Source of the DNA: Bacteroidota bacterium
GTDB lineage: Bacteria; Bacteroidota; Ignavibacteria; Tepidaquicellales; Tepidaquicellaceae
Reading direction: 5' to 3'
DNA length: 64,000 nt
Assembly: GCA_018266835.1 (NCBI GenBank)
Contig: JAFDZP010000004.1
Coordinates: forward strand, 62,001 to 126,000
The notes below the pieces were generated by a model. The model made no database searches, was not told the DNA's origin, and was given only the letters and a program-made list of their open reading frames with translations. This document shows positions 8,263 to 17,064 of this stretch, piece after piece. Positions within the stretch are counted from its first letter, which is position 1. Every line of letters starts with the position of its first letter. The position numbers and the translations under genes are program-made.

Positions 8263-10407
8263 ATGGACGTGAAAAAAATTCTAACATTTCTGTTCATGTT
8301 ACTTTTTGTAGTAGTTGTCAAAGCTCAGGACGACGACGAAAAAGAAGAACGTGAAATGGAAGCCAAAGACTCACTTGAGTTCAACATAAATACTGTAATG
8401 GTTACAGGTACCCGGACAAGTAAAAAAATTATCGATATCCCTTATGCTGTAGAGCGTGTGGATAAGAGCGAGTTCAAGTTCAACCGTAACGTAAGCATTA
8501 AAGATATTCTTGCTGACGTTCCCGGGTTGTTTCTTCAGAACCGTTACGGCAACCACGACGTGCGTGTATCTATCAGAGGATACGGCACGCGTTCAAACGC
8601 AGGTGTGCGCGGAATAAGAATTTTACAGGACGGAATACCTGAATCAGAACCTGACGGTTCGACAACAATCGATGCTATCGATTACAACTCTTTGGGCGGA
8701 GTTGAAATTGTAAAAGGAAATTCCTCTTCACTTTATACAAACGCTCCGGGCGGCGTTATAAATTTTATTTCGGATTTGAGCTATCCGTACAATCATGTTA
8801 CTTCTATAAATCAGGTCGGTGAATTTGGATTAAGACAAAACGGTGTTAAGATAGGATTGCTGCAAAACAATTACAGATTTTTTCTTTCTTATAATTACAG
8901 AAACTATGACGGATACAGACCGCATAGCAATGAATACATAAATACAGTTAATTCTATTTTTGATGCTTATCCTGACAGCAAAACACAAATAGAAATACTC
9001 GGAAATTTTGTAAGAGGTATAATTAAATTACCAGGTTCATTGACATTAGCTGAATATAACGCCGATCCTCTTCAGGCAAGACCTTTAGCTGTTACGCAGG
9101 ATTTCAGACGCGAAACACAAAAAGGAAGACTTGGAGTAAGATATAAAAAATTATTCGGTAAAAACGATAATCAGGAATTTGAAGTGACAGGTTTCGGCGC
9201 GATAAAAGATTATATAAATACAACTAATACACTTTACACTTTGATCAACAGATATGTTTTGGGAAGCACAGTGAGATATGTTAATAAATCAATGATAGCC
9301 GGCAGAGAAAATGAATTCTCAACAGGTCTGGATTATTTTTATCAGACAGGACCGACATCAGATTATGATAATGTCGGAGGTGTAAAGGGATTCTCTCTCT
9401 TAGCACAAAACACGGAAACATTAAATAACTTAGGTGTTTATTTTTCAAATCAGGTCAACGTTGTAAAAGGCAAAATGGATTTGTTATTAACGGGAAGATT
9501 TGACAGAATAATTTATGAAACAACTCCATTGCAATATCTTGGTTCAATTGATACAACAAAAATATATCAGCAATTTACACCGAAAATTGCACTGAATTAT
9601 AAATTAACTCCGAACATTGCAATATATACTTCGTTCGGAACAGGTTATGATACACCGGCATTAAGCGAGCTTAACAACTATCCTTTCTCATCAAACGGCG
9701 GAAGGACAGTTTTAAATCCGGACTTGACTGCACAGAAATCTTTGAATTTTGAAATAGGAATTAAAGGGACTCTTCAAAATGAAAGAAGAGAGTTATTCAA
9801 GAAAACATATTTTACTGCAACATTGTATAACAGCAGAGTAGATGATGAAATCGTTCCTTTTGTATTAAGCGATAAGGTGTTTTTCAGAAATGCCGCTAAG
9901 ACTAACAGAACAGGTGTTGAAATCGGATTGAAGAATGAACTTGTTGACGGACTGGAAGTTGTTTCAAATTACAATTATGCATTTTTCAAATACACAGATT
10001 ATGTTGCGAGAATTTATGATATAAACGGAAATATAACAGATGAAAATTACGGAGGAAATATTTTACCTTCATTCCCGAGACACATTGTAAATCTTATTCT
10101 CAGCTACAAATACAGAGTGAATAAAAAAATAACAATACTTGCACAGGCAGACGGAGATTATATAGACAAAATGTTTGTGAACGATAAAAATTCTGAAGAG
10201 ACGGGAAGTTATTCGTACTTTAATTCCTTGTTAGGGGTAACCGCTGAGTTTGATAAATTCAATTTATTATTCTCGTTGGGGTTAAATAATATCTTTGACA
10301 GACAGTATGTCGGTTTTGTAAATATAAACGACAGCAACGGAAGATATTATGAATTGGGGCAGCCAAGGAATTTTTATTCTGGACTTAACATAGAGTATAA
10401 ATTCTAG
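8263..10407 (+). CDS. TonB-dependent receptor, Fe-chelate type (receptor 2)
   Basis: 714 aa. Signal peptide ends VVKAQ at about residue 22; then an acidic linker (DDDEKEEREMEAKD), the plug (VMVTGTRTSKKIIDIPYAVERVD, VRVSIRGYGTRSNAGVRGIRILQDGIPE, GGVEIVKGNSSSLYTNAPGGVI) and a 22-strand-type barrel ending LNIEYKF. The plug motifs resemble FecA-like iron chelate receptors, in which RGxGxRSxxGVRGxRxLxDGIP is common. The acidic run after the signal peptide could be a TonB-box region or a metal-binding linker. It sits between hmuV and the HmuR-like receptor, so it is likely part of the same iron/haem regulon. Confidence 0.87.
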   Translation: MDVKKILTFLFMLLFVVVVKAQDDDEKEEREMEAKDSLEFNINTVMVTGTRTSKKIIDIPYAVERVDKSEFKFNRNVSIKDILADVPGLFLQNRYGNHDVRVSIRGYGTRSNAGVRGIRILQDGIPESEPDGSTTIDAIDYNSLGGVEIVKGNSSSLYTNAPGGVINFISDLSYPYNHVTSINQVGEFGLRQNGVKIGLLQNNYRFFLSYNYRNYDGYRPHSNEYINTVNSIFDAYPDSKTQIEILGNFVRGIIKLPGSLTLAEYNADPLQARPLAVTQDFRRETQKGRLGVRYKKLFGKNDNQEFEVTGFGAIKDYINTTNTLYTLINRYVLGSTVRYVNKSMIAGRENEFSTGLDYFYQTGPTSDYDNVGGVKGFSLLAQNTETLNNLGVYFSNQVNVVKGKMDLLLTGRFDRIIYETTPLQYLGSIDTTKIYQQFTPKIALNYKLTPNIAIYTSFGTGYDTPALSELNNYPFSSNGGRTVLNPDLTAQKSLNFEIGIKGTLQNERRELFKKTYFTATLYNSRVDDEIVPFVLSDKVFFRNAAKTNRTGVEIGLKNELVDGLEVVSNYNYAFFKYTDYVARIYDINGNITDENYGGNILPSFPRHIVNLILSYKYRVNKKITILAQADGDYIDKMFVNDKNSEETGSYSYFNSLLGVTAEFDKFNLLFSLGLNNIFDRQYVGFVNINDSNGRYYELGQPRNFYSGLNIEYKF

Positions 10408-10435
10408 AAGTACATTTATTAATTAAACCAATCCA

Positions 10436-12880
10436 ATGAGGAAAAAACACCTTCTCCATTTGTTGTTCTTGTTTTTTGCCGCACCATTTCTTGAAGCGCA
10501 GGAAATTACGGTAAACGACAAATCCACTTTGCAGCCAATCGCAAAGGTTGTAATAACCAGTCCTTCAAGTAATGAGACGGTCTGGACAAACGAGCTTGGG
10601 CAGGCAAACATTAGTAAGTTCCAGGGAGCAGAAAAAATTTCATTCTTCAGCCCTGATTATGCAAGAACTACTTTCAGCTATGATGAAATCGTAAAGAAAA
10701 ACTTTATGGTTTATCTGGCACAGAAAAGTTACTCAACAGATGAGATAGTAATTTCAGCCGATAAGTTCGGAGAGAATCTCACAGATATACCGCGTCAGAT
10801 AGAAGTAGTGAACTCGCGGGAAATAGAATTTGAAAACAAACAAACAACAGCAAGGCTGCTGGAAAATACAGGCAATGTATTTGTGCAGATGAGTCAGCAG
10901 GGCGGTGGGAGTCCGGTGCTTCGCGGATTTGAAGCTAACAGAGTTTTAATTATGATTGACGGAATCAGATTAAATAATGCCATCTTCAGGGGTGGTCACT
11001 TGCAAAATGTGATACGGATAGACCAGAGCATGCTTTCCAGGATGGAAATCATGTACGGTGCCGGTTCTACATTATATGGAAGTGACGCACTTGGTGGAGT
11101 AATGAGCTTTTATACTAAGAGCCCATTATTCAGCGGAAGCGACAATAAAACTCTGTATAAAGTAAGCACAGGCAGCAGATTTTCATCCGTAAACAACGAA
11201 GCAACAAATCATCTTGATGTGAATATCGGATTGAAGAACGTTGCATTTTTAACAAGCTTATCCTACTCAAGCTTCGGCAATCTGATGCAGGGTAAGGAAG
11301 GTTTCGATGCTTTAAGAGAAGGCTGGAAAAGAAATTACACAGTCCAAAGAACAATGGCAGGAACAGATGTGATGATAAAAAATTCAAACGCATATCTGCA
11401 ATCGCCTACGGGTTATTCTCAGTATGATATCATGCAGAAGATTTTAATAAAAGGAAGCGAAAGCGTTAGCCATTTATTTAATTTCCAGTATTCAAATACG
11501 AACGATATTCCAAGATACGACAGGCTGAATACTTTTAACGGCGCAGGTACAAACTATACAAATGCCGAATGGTATTACGGTCCTGAAAAGAGAATAATGG
11601 GTTCATATACTTTAGGGCTTAAATCAAATTCAGGAATGTTTGATAACTCAAATTTAATATTGTCATTCCAGAATGCAGGCGAGAGCAGACATAACAGAAG
11701 CTTTAACTCTTCTACTATAAAAAATCAGGTAGAAGATGTAAAAGTTTACTCTTTAAACTGGGATTTGAAAAAAGTTGTTAAGCAAACACACGATATAAGC
11801 TATGGTGTGGAGGCATCTTATAACAATGTTACTTCAACTGCAACCAGATACAACATCAATACTGCTGCAGAAACTCCTGCAGATACAAGATATCCTGTTG
11901 ACGGAAGCAACATGACTTACATTTCAGGATATGTTGTTGATAACTGGAAGCTAAGCCCGCAGGTTTATATGAACATAGGAGCGAGAGTAAATTACGTAGG
12001 ACTTAATGCTAACTTTACTGATACAACATTCTTTAAATTTCCGTTTAAAGAAGCAAAACAAAATAACATTGCTCCTACAGGAAATTTAGGTTTCACATTT
12101 AAGGTGCAGCCCGATTTCAAAATTTATGTTAACGGTTCAATGGGTTTTCGCGCTCCTAACATAGATGATGTTGCAAAAGTATTTGAATCGGTAAAAGGCA
12201 GCGGACAAACTTTAGGAAGAGTAATAGTTCCTAATGCCGACTTAAAACCGGAGACTACTATAAACGGAGAGCTTGGTCTTTCAAAAACATTCAATAATGC
12301 AGTGCAGGTTAATGCGACAGGATATTATACTTTATTGAATGATGCAATTGTTTCTGCTCCTTATACTTATAACGGAAGCAGCCAGATTATTTATGACGGA
12401 GTACTTGCAAATGTTTATGCTTATCAGAATGTTCAGAAAGCATATTTAGTCGGCGGTAATTTTTCTATCAATGCAGATTTCAGCGAAAACGTTTCTTTCA
12501 TGAGTACAATAAATTATACTTATGCCAGAGTTAAAGCCGATACTGCAAATTATCCGCTGGACCATATTCCGCCAATGTTTGGTAAAACCGGTTTTGTATT
12601 TACATTTGATAAGTTCAAAGCAGATGTAAATGCAGTTTATAATTTTAAAAAGAAATTAGAAGATTACAGTCCCTCAGGTGAAGATAATTTAGCAGATGCT
12701 ACAATAGAAGGAATGCCTGGCTGGATGACATTGAATTTGAGAACAGGATATCAGCTTACAAAAAGTCTGAATGTTCAGTTCGATCTGGAAAATATTTTAG
12801 ATCAGAATTACAGGGTGTTTGCTTCGGGAATAAGTGCTCCGGGCAGGAACTTTATTTTCTCTTTGAAAGGTAACTTCTAA
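10436..12880 (+). CDS. HmuR-like TonB-dependent haem receptor (receptor 3)
   Basis: 814 aa. Signal peptide to about residue 21 (FLEAQ), then a carboxypeptidase-regulatory-like beta domain (residues about 22-100) that Bacteroidota receptors often carry, then the plug (TDIPRQIEVVNSREIEF, SPVLRGFEANRVLIMIDGIR, MEIMYGAGSTLYGSDALGG) and barrel. Near residue 570 is FRAPNIDD and near residue 599 PNADLKPE, the FRAP/NPNL-type box of haem and haemoglobin receptors. Together with the adjacent HmuTUV-like transporter this supports haem as the ligand. The gene ends the locus and is followed directly by the tandem structured-RNA array. Confidence 0.88.
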   Translation: MRKKHLLHLLFLFFAAPFLEAQEITVNDKSTLQPIAKVVITSPSSNETVWTNELGQANISKFQGAEKISFFSPDYARTTFSYDEIVKKNFMVYLAQKSYSTDEIVISADKFGENLTDIPRQIEVVNSREIEFENKQTTARLLENTGNVFVQMSQQGGGSPVLRGFEANRVLIMIDGIRLNNAIFRGGHLQNVIRIDQSMLSRMEIMYGAGSTLYGSDALGGVMSFYTKSPLFSGSDNKTLYKVSTGSRFSSVNNEATNHLDVNIGLKNVAFLTSLSYSSFGNLMQGKEGFDALREGWKRNYTVQRTMAGTDVMIKNSNAYLQSPTGYSQYDIMQKILIKGSESVSHLFNFQYSNTNDIPRYDRLNTFNGAGTNYTNAEWYYGPEKRIMGSYTLGLKSNSGMFDNSNLILSFQNAGESRHNRSFNSSTIKNQVEDVKVYSLNWDLKKVVKQTHDISYGVEASYNNVTSTATRYNINTAAETPADTRYPVDGSNMTYISGYVVDNWKLSPQVYMNIGARVNYVGLNANFTDTTFFKFPFKEAKQNNIAPTGNLGFTFKVQPDFKIYVNGSMGFRAPNIDDVAKVFESVKGSGQTLGRVIVPNADLKPETTINGELGLSKTFNNAVQVNATGYYTLLNDAIVSAPYTYNGSSQIIYDGVLANVYAYQNVQKAYLVGGNFSINADFSENVSFMSTINYTYARVKADTANYPLDHIPPMFGKTGFVFTFDKFKADVNAVYNFKKKLEDYSPSGEDNLADATIEGMPGWMTLNLRTGYQLTKSLNVQFDLENILDQNYRVFASGISAPGRNFIFSLKGNF

Positions 12881-12892
12881 AAATTTTAGTAA

Positions 12893-12980
12893 CGTGCTGT
12901 ACTTTCGTTCTTTCTTATCACAACCAATCAACTCCTTCTGATTGAGGTTTAGTTTAATACTTATAAAAAAGCGCAGCACG
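12893..12980 (+). ncRNA. Structured RNA element 1 of the tandem array
   Basis: Outer stem CGTGCTG (12893-12899) with CAGCACG (12974-12980), extended by one U-G pair. Inside is the conserved block TTCGTTCTTTCTTATCA (12904-12920), then hairpin CAATCA (12925-12930) / TGATTG (12939-12944) with loop ACTCCTTC, then GGTTTAGTTTAATAC. A further AACC/GGTT pairing can extend the inner hairpin. The loop is complementary to a GGAG-type Shine-Dalgarno sequence. It starts 12 bases after the hmuR-like stop codon, so it could be processed from that transcript or have its own promoter. Confidence 0.55.
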
Positions 12981-13010
12981 CTTATTAATCTGACAAAAAA
13001 AATAAAAGTT

Positions 13011-13100
13011 TTAGTGTGTCGTTTCTTCGTTCTTTCTTATCAAATCAATCAACTCCTTCTGATTGAGGTTTAGTTTAATACATAAGGAGCGGCGCACTAA
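13011..13100 (+). ncRNA. Structured RNA element 2 of the tandem array
   Basis: Outer stem TTAGTGTGTCG (13011-13021) with CGGCGCACTAA (13090-13100): 11 pairs, two of them U-G if read as + strand RNA but A-C mismatches on the - strand, which fixes the orientation. The sequence of this stem is unrelated to that of element 1. The interior repeats the same block (TTCGTTCTTTCTTATCA at 13026-13042) and the same hairpin, CAATCA / ACTCCTTC / TGATTG at 13046-13065. An AAGGAG at 13084-13089 could pair with its own loop. Unit spacing from element 1 is 122 bp. Confidence 0.6.
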
Positions 13101-13122
13101 TTATTTACTGACAATTTAAAAA

Positions 13123-13194
13123 GCGGGTAATAAACTTTTAGAATTTACATGCAATCTCCGAAACTTAGCAATAAATTATAAAAGTTATTCCCGC
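13123..13194 (+). ncRNA. Structured RNA element 3 of the array (divergent)
   Basis: Long outer stem: GCGGG (13123-13127), an interior bulge, then AATAA and CTTTTA to 13140 pair with TAAAAGTTATTCCCGC (13179-13194). The interior contains CAATCTCCGAAACTTAG, a shortened version of the CTCC-bearing segment, but lacks the TTCGTTCTTTCTTATC block. TCTTTAAAAAC follows the stem, so this copy may also act as a weak terminator. Confidence 0.4.
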
Positions 13195-13227
13195 TCTTTA
13201 AAAACAAGAAAAAGCTGCGGACGTAAA

Positions 13228-13295
13228 CGCCCCGTTCTTTCTTATTGTTCAATCTCCTTCCGATTGAAATTCAGTTTAAAATATTTTTACGGGTG
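13228..13295 (+). ncRNA. Structured RNA element 4 of the tandem array
   Basis: CGCCCCGT (13228-13235) pairs with ACGGGTG (13289-13295) with one bulge and one G-U pair; alternatively CGTAAA (13222-13227) pairs with TTTACG (13286-13291). The interior has CGTTCTTTCTTATTG, then hairpin TTCAATC (13248-13254) / GATTGAA (13262-13268) with loop TCCTTCC, then ATTCAGTTTAAA. The inner stem differs from copies 1 and 2 in sequence and length but is fully paired, as expected if structure is conserved. Confidence 0.5.
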
Positions 13296-13393
13296 ACTTA
13301 AGAGCCAAACATGAAAATATTATTAATAACTGTGGTGAAGTTCGGTTTGAGCAAAATAATACTATATAAATTAAGATAAAACAAAAAAATTAA

Positions 13394-13461
13394 GTGCCGT
13401 TAGACGAAAAATAAAGACAAACTCTCCTTTCGATTAAATTTTTCAGCGGTTTTAACGGCAC
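13394..13461 (+). ncRNA. Structured RNA element 5 of the tandem array
   Basis: Perfect 9-bp outer stem GTGCCGTTA (13394-13402) / TAACGGCAC (13453-13461). The interior carries CAAACTCTCCTTTCGATT, recognisably the CTCCTT hairpin segment but with its small stem largely lost. A sixth, weaker CTCCTT-containing hairpin may lie at 13486-13501. The rest of the gap to the gene at 13632 holds nothing else I recognise. Confidence 0.4.
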
Positions 13462-13631
13462 ATTTATTTAAAATACGGATTTTCTCTCCTTCAAAGCGGA
13501 GTATGAACTTTATTTTTTAGCTGCTTTCAAATTGCTTGAATAGTTCATCTTTCGCTTTTTTTGTATATTATTATTATCCCTGCGAATTAAATATATTACT
13601 CTTATGTTATGATTAGGAGATTGCAAAGCAT

Positions 13632-15263
13632 ATGAAAACAAAAATTTTTTTGCTGATTATTTTATCGGCATTGTCTTACGGCTTTTTTAAGCAGAGTGGA
13701 ACAGTTCAACAATCATATTATTCGGACGTAAATGTTGCACCAAATTTCAGGATTTTTCCGAGCGGAGTTTCTCAAACTGAACCTGAAATTGTCCCTCACC
13801 CTACAAATCCTAATATTCTTTTCGCCAGTTCATTTACACTTAATGGAGCATTCAGAAGTGAAGGTGTGTACGTTACTACCAATGGCGGTAATTCATGGTT
13901 TGGAAGTGATACATGTAAAGGTCAGTTAATACAAAATCATGCCGGTGATCCGGGTCCGATGATAGATAAAGATGGAAGATTTTACATGACTCATTTAGGG
14001 TCACAAAGTTTATTTGTCGGGCAGTTTGCACATTACTCAACAGATTTAGGTTTGACCTGGTCAAACCAGTATCCTATACAAACAGGCGACCAATACAAAG
14101 GCGATATCAGAAGTGATATTAGCCCCGCAAGTCCTTACTATGGCAAAACACATTACTCCTGGGTACCGATTATCTCGCCAATATCTGTTTACTATTCTTC
14201 AACAACAAACGGAGGAGTAAATTGGGCAGCGCCCAGGCAGATAAATAATCCCACTCAAAGAAATAATGGAGCAATGGTAAAAATGAATCGCAACGGTGAC
14301 GTATATATTACATGGGCAGCTGTAAGCTCAATCTCTCCCTTTCCTGAAAATTATTTAGGACTTGCAAAATCTACTAACGGCGGAGCAAATTTTTCCGTCA
14401 CAGAAAATATTTACAATGTGGGCGGAGTAAGCGGATTTCTACCTCAAAAAGGAAATATTCTGGTAAATGGTTTGCCTGATATTGATATAGATATGTCAAC
14501 AGGACTGAGAAGCGGATGGATATATATAATTACAACTGAAAAAAATCTTTCTCCTGCAGGTTCAGATCTTGATGTGATTTTCAGAAGGTCTTCTGACGGA
14601 GGACAAACATGGTCTCCGAGAATAAGAGTTAATCAGGACCCTGTAAATAATGGTAAGATACAATTTTTCCCTGCAATGCGTGTTGATGATGGCGGCGGAA
14701 TAAATATTATTTATTATGATGACAGAAGATGCGCAAGTGATTCAAGCGAAGTTTTTATGTCACGCTCTACAGATGGCGGAGATACATGGAAAGATTTTCC
14801 TATCAGTGACCACAGATTTAAACCTTCCCCCATTGCCGGCACCGGAGCAGGTTACATGGGAGATAATATTGGAATTACAAATTCAGGCAATTTCTTATGG
14901 GCTCTGTGGATGGATAATTCAACAGGTATTTATCAGGTATGGGCAACTAAATTAGATGTCACAACACTTGGCATTAATCAGATAAGTAATGTTATTCCCG
15001 ATAAATTTAAGCTTGCGCAAAATTATCCGAACCCATTTAATCCGACTACAAATATTAAATTCAGCATTATGGAAAAAGGTGAAGTTAATATGAATGTATA
15101 TAATACTGAAGGAAAGCTGATACAAACCCTAGTTAATAAAGTTTTACCTGCAGGTGAGTATGAATATACTTTTGATGCAGCAGCGTTAAACTCCGGAGTT
15201 TATTTTGTTACCATTCAGGCAAATGGTTTTACAGATTCTAAAAAAATGGTGTTAGTAAAATAA
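13632..15263 (+). CDS. T9SS-secreted sialidase-like BNR/Asp-box propeller protein
   Basis: 543 aa. The N-terminus is a signal peptide (IFLLIILSALSYGFF). The body carries repeated Asp-box motifs of the S-x-D-x-G-x-x-W type (TTNGGNSWF, STDLGLTWS, SSDGGQTWS, STDGGDTWK), the hallmark of six-bladed sialidase-type propellers. A C-terminal T9SS sorting domain (NYPNPFNPTTNIKF to KKMVLVK) occupies about the last 85 residues. I do not see a convincing sialidase active-site set (FRIP, Arg triad), so a carbohydrate-binding or structural role is as likely as hydrolysis. Its stop codon abuts the next gene's ATG. Confidence 0.82.
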   Translation: MKTKIFLLIILSALSYGFFKQSGTVQQSYYSDVNVAPNFRIFPSGVSQTEPEIVPHPTNPNILFASSFTLNGAFRSEGVYVTTNGGNSWFGSDTCKGQLIQNHAGDPGPMIDKDGRFYMTHLGSQSLFVGQFAHYSTDLGLTWSNQYPIQTGDQYKGDIRSDISPASPYYGKTHYSWVPIISPISVYYSSTTNGGVNWAAPRQINNPTQRNNGAMVKMNRNGDVYITWAAVSSISPFPENYLGLAKSTNGGANFSVTENIYNVGGVSGFLPQKGNILVNGLPDIDIDMSTGLRSGWIYIITTEKNLSPAGSDLDVIFRRSSDGGQTWSPRIRVNQDPVNNGKIQFFPAMRVDDGGGINIIYYDDRRCASDSSEVFMSRSTDGGDTWKDFPISDHRFKPSPIAGTGAGYMGDNIGITNSGNFLWALWMDNSTGIYQVWATKLDVTTLGINQISNVIPDKFKLAQNYPNPFNPTTNIKFSIMEKGEVNMNVYNTEGKLIQTLVNKVLPAGEYEYTFDAAALNSGVYFVTIQANGFTDSKKMVLVK

Positions 15264-15701
15264 ATGGATTTAAAAGAAATTAGTAAAGAAGAGTACTATG
15301 TAACTACAGATATATCTAAAATGGATTTTGAAGCAATCCACAATTGGATAACAAATTCATACTGGGCATTTGGAAGAACAAAAGAAGCGATGAAGAAAGT
15401 TATGGAAAATTCTTTGAACTTTGCATTGTTCTATAAATCTAAACAAGTGGGTTTTGCCAGAGTAGTTACAGATTACCATACATTTTCATATTTATGCGAT
15501 GTAATAATAGATGAAGAATACAGAGGAAAAGGACTTGGAAAAATATTGATGAAAGAAGTAATGGAATATTCACCTTTAAAAACAATGAAGCGTTGGATGC
15601 TCTTCACAAAAGATGCACACGGTCTGTACAGACAGTTTGGCTTTGGAGAGAATGAAATGCCGGAGAGAACGATGATAAAGAAAAATTCCGAAGTGAGTTA
15701 G
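15264..15701 (+). CDS. GNAT-family N-acetyltransferase
   Basis: 145 aa; the ATG immediately follows the stop of the propeller gene, so the two are probably co-transcribed. The acetyl-CoA-binding motif A is visible as VIIDEEYRGKGLGKILMKEVM (residues about 83-103, with Arg-Gly-x-Gly-x-Gly/Lys), followed by the LYRQFGFGE segment of motif B. Substrate unknown; the family acetylates amines on small molecules or proteins in the cytoplasm. The stop codon at 15699-15701 touches the stop of the convergent gene with no gap. Confidence 0.85.
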   Translation: MDLKEISKEEYYVTTDISKMDFEAIHNWITNSYWAFGRTKEAMKKVMENSLNFALFYKSKQVGFARVVTDYHTFSYLCDVIIDEEYRGKGLGKILMKEVMEYSPLKTMKRWMLFTKDAHGLYRQFGFGENEMPERTMIKKNSEVS

Positions 15702-16988
15702 TTATTTTACCAGTACCATTTTTTTTGTTTCGGTAAAATTACTTTCTGTTTTTAAAGTATAATAATAAACGCCTGCAGGTATTTCAGCTGAGCTGAAATT
15801 TATTTTATGCTCACCCGGATTTATTACTCCGTTAATGAGTGTCTCAACTTCTTTTCCCAGCATATCATATATTTTTAAAGTAACAAATTCAGGTCTTTGT
15901 ACTGTAAAAGAAATAATTGTTGACGGATTAAACGGATTGGGATAATTTTGTTTTAAATGAATGTTTGAAGGTATAGTTGTACCGGTGTTTTCTATCCCAA
16001 CGTAATCGGTATTGAATTTTAGAATAGCTCCATGTTCACCAACCGCAATTCCGTTTCTGTTATTTGAAAATTTCACATCATAAATATATTCTCCGTTAGG
16101 AGTTTCCCATGCATTCCATGTGTTTCCGCTATTTCGAGTGTATAAAAAAGTATGCCCGAGGCTCAAAGCAATCCAGCCTTCGGAAGGAATACGGAATGAC
16201 ATTCCCAAAGCAATTCCGAATTGTTCAAACGAAGTATACACCCAGTTGATTCCTCCGTTTGTAGATTTTGCCATGCTGGCGCCATATTCAAAATCACCTC
16301 CGACTGCAATCACGTTATTATCATCAAAGAAATGAAGTGAGTATAACGGTTCAAAACCCACACCCTGTGCTGCCCAGTTCAGTCCGTTATTAGTCGTTCG
16401 CCATATTACACCCTGAATGTCATTCCAGCCCCCGCACGCTATAGATAGTTGGGAGTTACGTTTTATAAAAGATTTAATTGGGTAATCATAGAAAGTAGCA
16501 GAATCTATGTAGTCGTTTGTCCAGTTTAATCCTCCGTTTGTGGTGCGAAGAATGCCGACAGGATATCCGGTAAGCATACCATTTTGCGAATCAGTGAAAA
16601 ATATTTTGCTGAAGGTTATTCCGGTATCGACTCTGTTAGTTTGCCAGTTAATTCCTCCGTTTGTTGTTTTTAAAATTATCGAACCGATAAAATCAGGATT
16701 AGTTAAACCAAACTCCCATGAAATTGCATATCCCGTATTGACATCTAAAAAATTAATATCAGAAATTCTGCTGAGGTATCCTGTATTTTGCATTGACCAG
16801 CTTAAACCTGCATCAGTACTGTGAAAAATTTTACCTGAGTCTGCCGCTATATAAAAATTAGTTGAATCTGTATAGGTAACAGCAAACAAATTCATGTTAG
16901 GATTAAAAGAAGAGCGAAGCCAGTAATTCTGCGCCTGCAATAAATTTCCCGCAATTAATAAAGCTAATATTATAAAAATTTTTTTCAA
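15702..16988 (-). CDS. T9SS-secreted YCF48/BNR-like propeller protein A
   Basis: 428 aa with a signal peptide ending LLQAQ. Repeats of the form STDAGLSWS, TTNGGINWQ, TTNNGLNWA and STNGGINWV mark a beta-propeller of the YCF48 (HCF136-like) type. Linkers such as FLDVNTGYAISW and FFTDSQNGMLTG are the usual companion strands. The T9SS tail (NYPNPFNPSTIISF...KKMVLVK) covers about the last 80 residues. Closely related to the gene at 17065 in length, order of repeats and tail, so the pair arose by tandem duplication. Function unknown; probably an extracellular protein. Confidence 0.82.
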   Translation of the reverse strand: MKKIFIILALLIAGNLLQAQNYWLRSSFNPNMNLFAVTYTDSTNFYIAADSGKIFHSTDAGLSWSMQNTGYLSRISDINFLDVNTGYAISWEFGLTNPDFIGSIILKTTNGGINWQTNRVDTGITFSKIFFTDSQNGMLTGYPVGILRTTNGGLNWTNDYIDSATFYDYPIKSFIKRNSQLSIACGGWNDIQGVIWRTTNNGLNWAAQGVGFEPLYSLHFFDDNNVIAVGGDFEYGASMAKSTNGGINWVYTSFEQFGIALGMSFRIPSEGWIALSLGHTFLYTRNSGNTWNAWETPNGEYIYDVKFSNNRNGIAVGEHGAILKFNTDYVGIENTGTTIPSNIHLKQNYPNPFNPSTIISFTVQRPEFVTLKIYDMLGKEVETLINGVINPGEHKINFSSAEIPAGVYYYTLKTESNFTETKKMVLVK

Positions 16989-17064
16989 ATCTGTACAGTA
17001 TAAAATGACAGCTGCTTATTTACAAATTTAATGATTGAGATGTACGAAGTGTTCTTAGAGGTAA

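Noticed and set aside
13311-13379. 22-codon hydrophobic ORF between array elements 4 and 5 (possible type I toxin)
   Set aside because: Too short, no ribosome binding site and no antisense partner; composition is what AT-rich sequence gives by chance.
12893-13461. Tandem array as an integron attC cassette array
   Set aside because: The variable outer stems recall attC sites, but there is no consistent GTTRRRY/RYYYAAC pair, no cassette ORFs between copies and no integrase in view.
12893-13461. Tandem array as a CRISPR array
   Set aside because: The conserved part is interior and the variable parts pair with each other; spacing is irregular and no cas genes are present.
13632-15263. Active exo-sialidase
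   Set aside because: Asp-boxes are present, but I cannot find the FRIP motif or arginine triad, so only a propeller fold is claimed.
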